Positions 60,328-64,000 of a stretch of DNA of 64,000 nt are shown piece by piece. Below the pieces are notes generated by a model. It was not told where the DNA came from. It searched no databases and was given only the letters and a program-made list of their open reading frames with translations. This DNA comes from Chitinophagaceae bacterium 26-R-25. GTDB lineage: Bacteria; Bacteroidota; Bacteroidia; Chitinophagales; Chitinophagaceae. Both the position numbers and the translations under genes were made by a program. Within the stretch, counting starts at the first letter, position 1; every line of letters starts with the position of its first letter. The stretch lies in contig JARWSJ010000001.1 of the NCBI GenBank assembly GCA_029906195.1, positions 2,480,001-2,544,000 of the forward strand, in the 5' to 3' direction.

Positions 60328-61419
60328 TTAATCATTCATGATCTTATTCTGGTGGTTGATGCTTTCCATGTGGAGTGCATCATAGTACTTGGTGATGAAC
60401 TCTTTGCTAAGGCCCATTGCTTCACCTTTTTTGAATGCACGCTCAAGGATTTCATTCCAGCGGTTTGTTTGTAAGATCGTGATGCTGTTTTCTTTTTTGT
60501 ACTGACCGATCTTGTCAGCCACTTTCATACGCTGTGCAAGGATTTGCATTAACTCATCATCAAGGTGGTTGATTTGCTGACGCAATTTTTCCAATGCTGC
60601 GTGATATTCTTCAGAGTTAACATCTTCTTTTCTCCAAACGATGTCGTTAAGCAATTCTGCCAAACGCTCAGGAGTGATTTGTTGTTTAGCATCGCTCCAT
60701 GCATTGTCCGGATCGATGTGGCTCTCGATCATCAAACCATCGTAATCAAGGTCAACGCTTTTTTGAGAAACGGCTTGCAGGATATCTCTGCGTCCGCTGA
60801 TGTGAGAAGGATCGCAAATGATTGGCAATTCAGGATTGCGGCGTTTCATTTCAATAGCAAGGTGCCACATAGGCGCATTGCGGTATTCGCTGTTACCGTA
60901 AGAACTGAATCCACGGTGGATCAAACCAACTTGTTTAATACCTGCTTTTTGTACGCGCTCAACGGCACCTGTCCATAGTTCAAGATCAGGGTTGATCGGG
61001 TTTTTGATCAATACAGGAATATCAACACCACGAAGTGCATCTGCTACTTCCTGTACGCTGAACGGGTTTACAGTTGTTCTGGCACCGATCCAAAGAACGT
61101 CTACATCAAAGCTCAATGCATCTTCCACTTGCTTTGCTGTAGCTACTTCTACTGTTGTTGGCAAACCGGTAATTTTTTTTGCCTGTAACAACCAGGGTAA
61201 TCCTTTCACACCAATTCCTTCAAACATGCCTGGTCTTGTACGAGGTTTCCATATTCCTGCACGAAGCATGTCTACTTTGCCTGTTGCGGCAAGGCGCTGT
61301 GCTGTTTCCAGCATCTGGCTTTCGGTTTCTGCGCTGCATGGACCGGAAATAATCAACGGCCTTTTGCTTGTCCACAGTGATTGTACTTGTTCTTTCATGG
61401 TTTGATCTGTTGCTTGCAT
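60328..61419 (-). CDS. Bifunctional DAHP synthase / chorismate mutase
   Basis: From the ATG at 61419 (MQATDQTMKEQVQSLWTSKR) it is 363 residues, with a DAHP synthase domain and a C-terminal chorismate mutase. The DAHP part has RPLIISGPCSAETESQ, MLRAGIWKPRTRPGMFEGIG, IGARTTVNPFSVQEVADALR, KNPINPDLELW and CDPSHISGRRD. The mutase part has LEKLRQQINHLDDELMQILA and RMKVADKIGQYKKEN (AroQ-like helical fold). The first and one later step of aromatic synthesis are thus on one chain, a common Bacteroidota arrangement that allows chorismate-pathway feedback. Confidence 0.94.
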   Translation of the reverse strand: MQATDQTMKEQVQSLWTSKRPLIISGPCSAETESQMLETAQRLAATGKVDMLRAGIWKPRTRPGMFEGIGVKGLPWLLQAKKITGLPTTVEVATAKQVEDALSFDVDVLWIGARTTVNPFSVQEVADALRGVDIPVLIKNPINPDLELWTGAVERVQKAGIKQVGLIHRGFSSYGNSEYRNAPMWHLAIEMKRRNPELPIICDPSHISGRRDILQAVSQKSVDLDYDGLMIESHIDPDNAWSDAKQQITPERLAELLNDIVWRKEDVNSEEYHAALEKLRQQINHLDDELMQILAQRMKVADKIGQYKKENSITILQTNRWNEILERAFKKGEAMGLSKEFITKYYDALHMESINHQNKIMND

Positions 61420-61450
61420 TGTATGAGATTGTAAAGTTATTGAATTTGAG

Positions 61451-61560
61451 CTTAATGCTAAACGCTTAAGGCTTAACGCTGTACCTGAATGTTGGCCATT
61501 TTTCAGGTTCGCAGACTTTGAACATCTGCGTTTTGCGTTAGGCATTGGGTGTTCTGCATT
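61451..61560. repeat. Inverted repeat, GCTTAACGCTTAAGGC family (copy 3)
   Basis: Arms 61451-61480 (CTTAATGCTAAACGCTTAAG) and 61531-61560 (TTTGCGTTAGGCATTGGGTG). It fills the gap between the DAHP synthase gene and tyrA; the right arm touches the tyrA stop. Confidence 0.8.
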
Positions 61561-62410
61561 ATTTAATTATCCTTCTGATTTTATTTGCGTTTTCAATGAG
61601 TTCAAGTAAGTAATCGTAATTCTCTTTTTCCAAACATGCCTTGAACTTTTTCAACTGTGTAATGTGTTCGTTCAATACATCGAGCACATTGTCACGGTTT
61701 TGCCGGAATATAGGCACCCACATGTTGGGATTGCTTTTTGCGAGACGCACTGTGCTTTCAAAACCACCACTCGCCAATTCAAAAATCGCATTGTCTTCTT
61801 TCTCTTTTTCCAACACCGTATTTGCCAATGCAAATGAGGTGATGTGTGAAATGTGACTGATGTAGGCGGCGTGGAGGTCGTGAGCATAGGCATCCATTTC
61901 AATCTGGTGCATGCCTATTTTCTTATAGATAAACCTCACCATCGCCACTGCATCTTCATCACTATCGGATGCGTTGCAGATTACAACGGCTTTGTTTTCA
62001 AACGCTCCTTTTACTGCTGCTTCAGGCCCGCTATACTCCGTGCCCCACATAGGATGCGAGGCAACGAATCTTTTACGTTTTGGATGGTTACGAACTGCTT
62101 CTATCAAAAGATGTTTTGTCGATCCCATGTCGAATACCACCTGCTTGTCGTTTACTTTATCAAGTATCGAAGGCAGTATTTCAATCATTTTGTCTACCGG
62201 AATGGCCAAGGCAATTACATCACAATTTGCGATGGCTTTGTCAAGATCCATTGCTTCATCGATCAGGCCGAGATCAAGCGCTTTCTTTAAATGCGCGGGG
62301 CTTGCATCTACACCAACGATGTTGGATGCGATTCCGTTTGCATTTAACTGCAAAGCCATTGAGCCTCCTATGAGACCTATACCGACGATTGCAATTCTTT
62401 TTCGTTCCAT
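61559..62410 (-). CDS. tyrA: Prephenate dehydrogenase
   Basis: The 283-residue enzyme converts prephenate to 4-hydroxyphenylpyruvate with NAD. The Rossmann motif GIGLIGGSMALQL is at about residues 11-23. DMGSTKHLLIEAV, FVASHPMWGTEYSGPEAA (prephenate site) and YISHISHITSFALAN follow. It has no ACT domain. In the cluster it supplies tyrosine precursors while the partly visible PheA supplies phenylalanine. Confidence 0.93.
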   Translation of the reverse strand: MERKRIAIVGIGLIGGSMALQLNANGIASNIVGVDASPAHLKKALDLGLIDEAMDLDKAIANCDVIALAIPVDKMIEILPSILDKVNDKQVVFDMGSTKHLLIEAVRNHPKRKRFVASHPMWGTEYSGPEAAVKGAFENKAVVICNASDSDEDAVAMVRFIYKKIGMHQIEMDAYAHDLHAAYISHISHITSFALANTVLEKEKEDNAIFELASGGFESTVRLAKSNPNMWVPIFRQNRDNVLDVLNEHITQLKKFKACLEKENYDYLLELIENANKIRRIIK

Positions 62411-62461
62411 TGGTTATGCTTTGAAATTTTTGCTATTCTTATTTTCAATTAACTCTCACCT

Positions 62462-62580
62462 AATCATTTTCAACTTTCAACTTTCAATTTTCAATTCTAA
62501 CGCCTTTTGGGTGTAACAGGGCGAATGCGATTCGCCCCTACGGAGTCCTCATTTTCAACTTTCAATTTTCAACTTTCAAT
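62462..62580. repeat. Inverted repeat, TTTTCAACTTTCAA family (copy 6), enclosing GGGCGAAT element
   Basis: TTTTCAA words at 62467-62497 and 62551-62580 flank a GGGCGAATGCGATTCGCCCC palindrome at 62519-62538. Both word arms run in the same direction here, so the composite is not a simple palindrome. Confidence 0.8.
62519..62543. repeat. GGGCGAAT...ATTCGCCC palindrome (copy 1)
   Basis: GGGCGAATGCGATTCGCCCC then TACGG. A second copy is at 63855-63878. From memory the same core occurs between genes in other phyla. Confidence 0.85.
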
Positions 62581-63723
62581 TCTCCTAATCGCTTCTTCAA
62601 ACTTTTCCACCGGCGCACACAAGCTCACGCGGATGTAACCGTTGCCATTGCTACCAAATATGCCGCCTGGCGTGATGAATACATTTGATTCGTACAACAC
62701 TTTATCGCTTAGCGCATATCCGTCTGCGTAAGTCGCTGGTATTTTGGCCCAAACAAACATTCCGGCTTGCGTGGTATCGTATTCGCATTGTAACATATCC
62801 AGCAATTGAAATACTTTTTTTCTTCTTTCACGGTAAACGTTGTTCACACTGTCGTACCATTCTTTACCGAGGTTCAAAGCCGTTGCAGCAGCCAGTTGCA
62901 CAGGCAGGAACATGCCGCTGTCCATATTGCTTTTGAAGCGTAACACTTCTTCTATTCTTTCTTTTGCTGCGACTAAAACACCCACTCTCCAACCGGCCAT
63001 ATTCTGGCTTTTGCTGAGCGAGTTTAATTCTATCACAACGTCTTTTGCACCTTCTACAGATAGCAAACTTTCCGGTTGCTCATTTAAAATGAAGCTGTAT
63101 GGATTGTCGTGAACGAGTAACAAATTATTTTTCTTAGCAAATGCGACAACGGCTTCAAATGCTTTCCTGGTTGGCAGTTGACCGGTTGGCATGTGCGGAT
63201 AGTTAACAAACATCAGCTTAACATTGCCTTGTTCTTTTACCACTTTTTCAAGCGCTTCAAAATCAGGGAACCAATTGTTTGCTTCTGTAAGATCGTAGTA
63301 CAAAGGCGTTCCACCAGCGAGCTTTGCAGCACTTGTGTAGGTTGGGTAACCGGGATTTGGCACCAATACCTTATCGCCTTCATTCAGGTAAGTCATGCAG
63401 ATATGCATGATGCCTTCTTTACTGCCAATCAACGGCAATACTTCCGTATCAGGATTCAGATCAACATTGTACCATTTTTTGTACCAATCGCTTACAGCTT
63501 TGCGCAAAACAGGAGAACCCTGATAACTCTGGTATGCGTGCACGTTTGGCTTTGCGCTTTCTTCCTGTAATGTTTTGATCACGTCAGGGTGCGGTGGCAT
63601 ATCAGGACTTCCAATTCCCAAATTAATGATGTTTTTTCCTGCCTTGTTCAGCTCGCCTATCTCACGCAACTTTTGTGAAAAGTAGTATTCGCCTATTCCG
63701 TTTAACCTGTTTGCTGTCTGCAT
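62569..63723 (-). CDS. PLP-dependent aminotransferase (class I/II), probably aromatic
   Basis: The 384-residue enzyme has NLGIGSPDMPPHPDVIKTLQ at the start (typical of aminotransferase class I), YPTYTSAAKLAGGTPLYYDL, and the PLP-Lys in SLSKSQNMAGWRVGVLVA at about residue 237. The C-terminal part has YIRVSLCAPVEKFEEAI. It lies between pheA and tyrA, so it probably makes phenylalanine and tyrosine from their keto acids. Sequence alone could also fit a diaminopimelate aminotransferase-like group. The context favours aromatic amino acids. Confidence 0.88.
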   Translation of the reverse strand: MQTANRLNGIGEYYFSQKLREIGELNKAGKNIINLGIGSPDMPPHPDVIKTLQEESAKPNVHAYQSYQGSPVLRKAVSDWYKKWYNVDLNPDTEVLPLIGSKEGIMHICMTYLNEGDKVLVPNPGYPTYTSAAKLAGGTPLYYDLTEANNWFPDFEALEKVVKEQGNVKLMFVNYPHMPTGQLPTRKAFEAVVAFAKKNNLLLVHDNPYSFILNEQPESLLSVEGAKDVVIELNSLSKSQNMAGWRVGVLVAAKERIEEVLRFKSNMDSGMFLPVQLAAATALNLGKEWYDSVNNVYRERRKKVFQLLDMLQCEYDTTQAGMFVWAKIPATYADGYALSDKVLYESNVFITPGGIFGSNGNGYIRVSLCAPVEKFEEAIRRIES

Positions 63724-63730
63724 GTTTTTA

Positions 63731-63833
63731 TTAATTCAAAAATTAAAATTCAAAATTCAAAAACCTGTTGTGTTTATACTTTCCGATTGTTTTGCATCCT
63801 CATTTTCAACTTTCAACTTTCAATTTTCAATTC
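63731..63833. repeat. TTTTCAACTTTCAA family repeats (copy 7) and AATTCAAAATT words
   Basis: 63731-63765 (TTAATTCAAAAATTAAAATT and on) and 63800-63833 (TTTTCAACTTTCAACTTTCA) lie upstream of the aminotransferase. They do not form a clear palindrome with each other. Confidence 0.65.
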
Positions 63834-63854
63834 GGACATCGCTTCGGTGCTCCA

Positions 63855-63878
63855 GGGCGAATTCGATTCGCCCCTACG
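63855..63878. repeat. GGGCGAAT...ATTCGCCC palindrome (copy 2) at the pheA stop
   Basis: GGGCGAATTCGATTCGCCCC followed by TACGG. On the minus strand the phrase GTAGGGGCGAATCG carries the TAG stop codon of pheA. Confidence 0.88.
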
Positions 63879-64000
63879 GTTTTAACACCCCTTTCTTGTA
63901 CACTCCGTACACTTTCAAATCTTCTGTCATCGGCGTTATTTTCTCCACTACTGTATTGAATTGCTCCAATGAATCGAATTCCATATCCGCGTGGAAAGAG
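63874..64000 (-). CDS. pheA: Prephenate dehydratase, C-terminal part (5' end outside window)
   Basis: Forty-one codons of the 3' end are present (SFHADMEFDSLEQFNTVVEK, then ITPMTEDLKVYGVYKKGVLK and P). This is the end of the ACT regulatory domain of prephenate dehydratase (typical: FFADMEFDS..., LKVYGVYKKG). PheA makes phenylpyruvate from prephenate. It is the most upstream member seen of the aromatic cluster. The TAG stop and last residues are at the edge of a GGGCGAAT repeat, so the C-terminus could be altered. Confidence 0.85.
   Translation of the reverse strand, partial: SFHADMEFDSLEQFNTVVEKITPMTEDLKVYGVYKKGVLKP

Noticed and set aside
61420-61545. An upstream extension of the DAHP synthase gene
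   Set aside because: It covers the GCTTAACGC repeat and has no similarity to DAHP synthases; the ATG at 61419 fits the family.
1-64000. Insertion sequences, prophage, restriction or toxin-antitoxin systems
   Set aside because: No transposase, integrase, phage structural gene, restriction enzyme or toxin-like pair was recognised in any reading frame with protein-like composition.

Overview
The window looks like a chromosomal segment of a member of the Bacteroidota, most likely the Chitinophagaceae. This rests on the gene families (DUF4407, secreted DUF695-type and LEA-type proteins, a DAHP synthase fused to chorismate mutase, an ECF sigma factor with a small membrane partner, a PafA-type phosphatase, a TonB-dependent receptor), on the near absence of Shine-Dalgarno sequences, and on Bacteroidota-type -7 promoter elements (TAnnTTTG) upstream of several genes. 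No insertion sequence, prophage, CRISPR array or rRNA operon was seen. There is one tRNA (Cys).

Layout. 1-3.7 kb: a DUF4407 membrane protein (cut by the window edge) and the 5-oxoprolinase genes pxpB-pxpC-pxpA. 3.9-6.6 kb: a TonB-like transducer, a small membrane protein and folC. 6.6-7.5 kb is an AT-rich gap. 7.5-13.2 kb: a LEA-like lipoprotein, a GNAT enzyme, a secreted HMA protein, pyrE, a NUDIX hydrolase, a serine hydrolase with TPRs and a thioesterase. 13.3-17.6 kb: a GH63-type glucosidase with an SDR, then coaD. 17.8-21.5 kb: pyrB and pyrR, separated by a TonB-dependent receptor. 21.7-25.1 kb: a pruA-type dehydrogenase, an SMR exporter and prfB with a programmed +1 frameshift. 25.3-28.5 kb: an SDR, a serine-hydrolase-like protein lacking its catalytic residues, and a GNAT enzyme. 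28.7-33.2 kb: phoH, a lipoprotein, a ClC channel, an EamA protein and ppa. 33.4-39.2 kb: an NlpC/P60 hydrolase divergent from an ECF sigma factor with a membrane partner, guaD, an orphan, DoxX, a sterol-desaturase-like enzyme and tRNA-Cys. 39.6-50.5 kb: a Crp/Fnr regulator, an unknown lipoprotein, DUF695, MgtC, MATE, a dihaem cytochrome c, an NTF2-like protein, a RibD-C reductase, an AHSA1 protein and an alkaline phosphatase. 50.7-56.5 kb: hemN, rhomboid, a cell-wall group (RlpA, L,D-transpeptidase, D-Ala-D-Ala dipeptidase), a thiamine-binding-like protein and DUF952. 56.7-64 kb: an aromatic amino-acid cluster on the minus strand, read as pheA (cut), aminotransferase, tyrA, DAHP synthase/chorismate mutase, aroB, aroA, aroC.

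The most striking feature is not a gene. Roughly forty intergenic gaps or parts of gaps are filled by imperfect inverted repeats whose arms are iterations of short words. About ten word families recur (for example ATTCAGTT, AATTCCTA, TTTTCAA, and GAACGCAGATTTTCATGAT with its complement). Each family occurs at several unlinked loci, often starts inside a stop codon, and often encloses a conventional terminator. Every junction of the aromatic cluster carries one. Several families have shared interior sequence, which suggests related elements rather than simple convergent terminators. No protein in the window is an obvious mobiliser.
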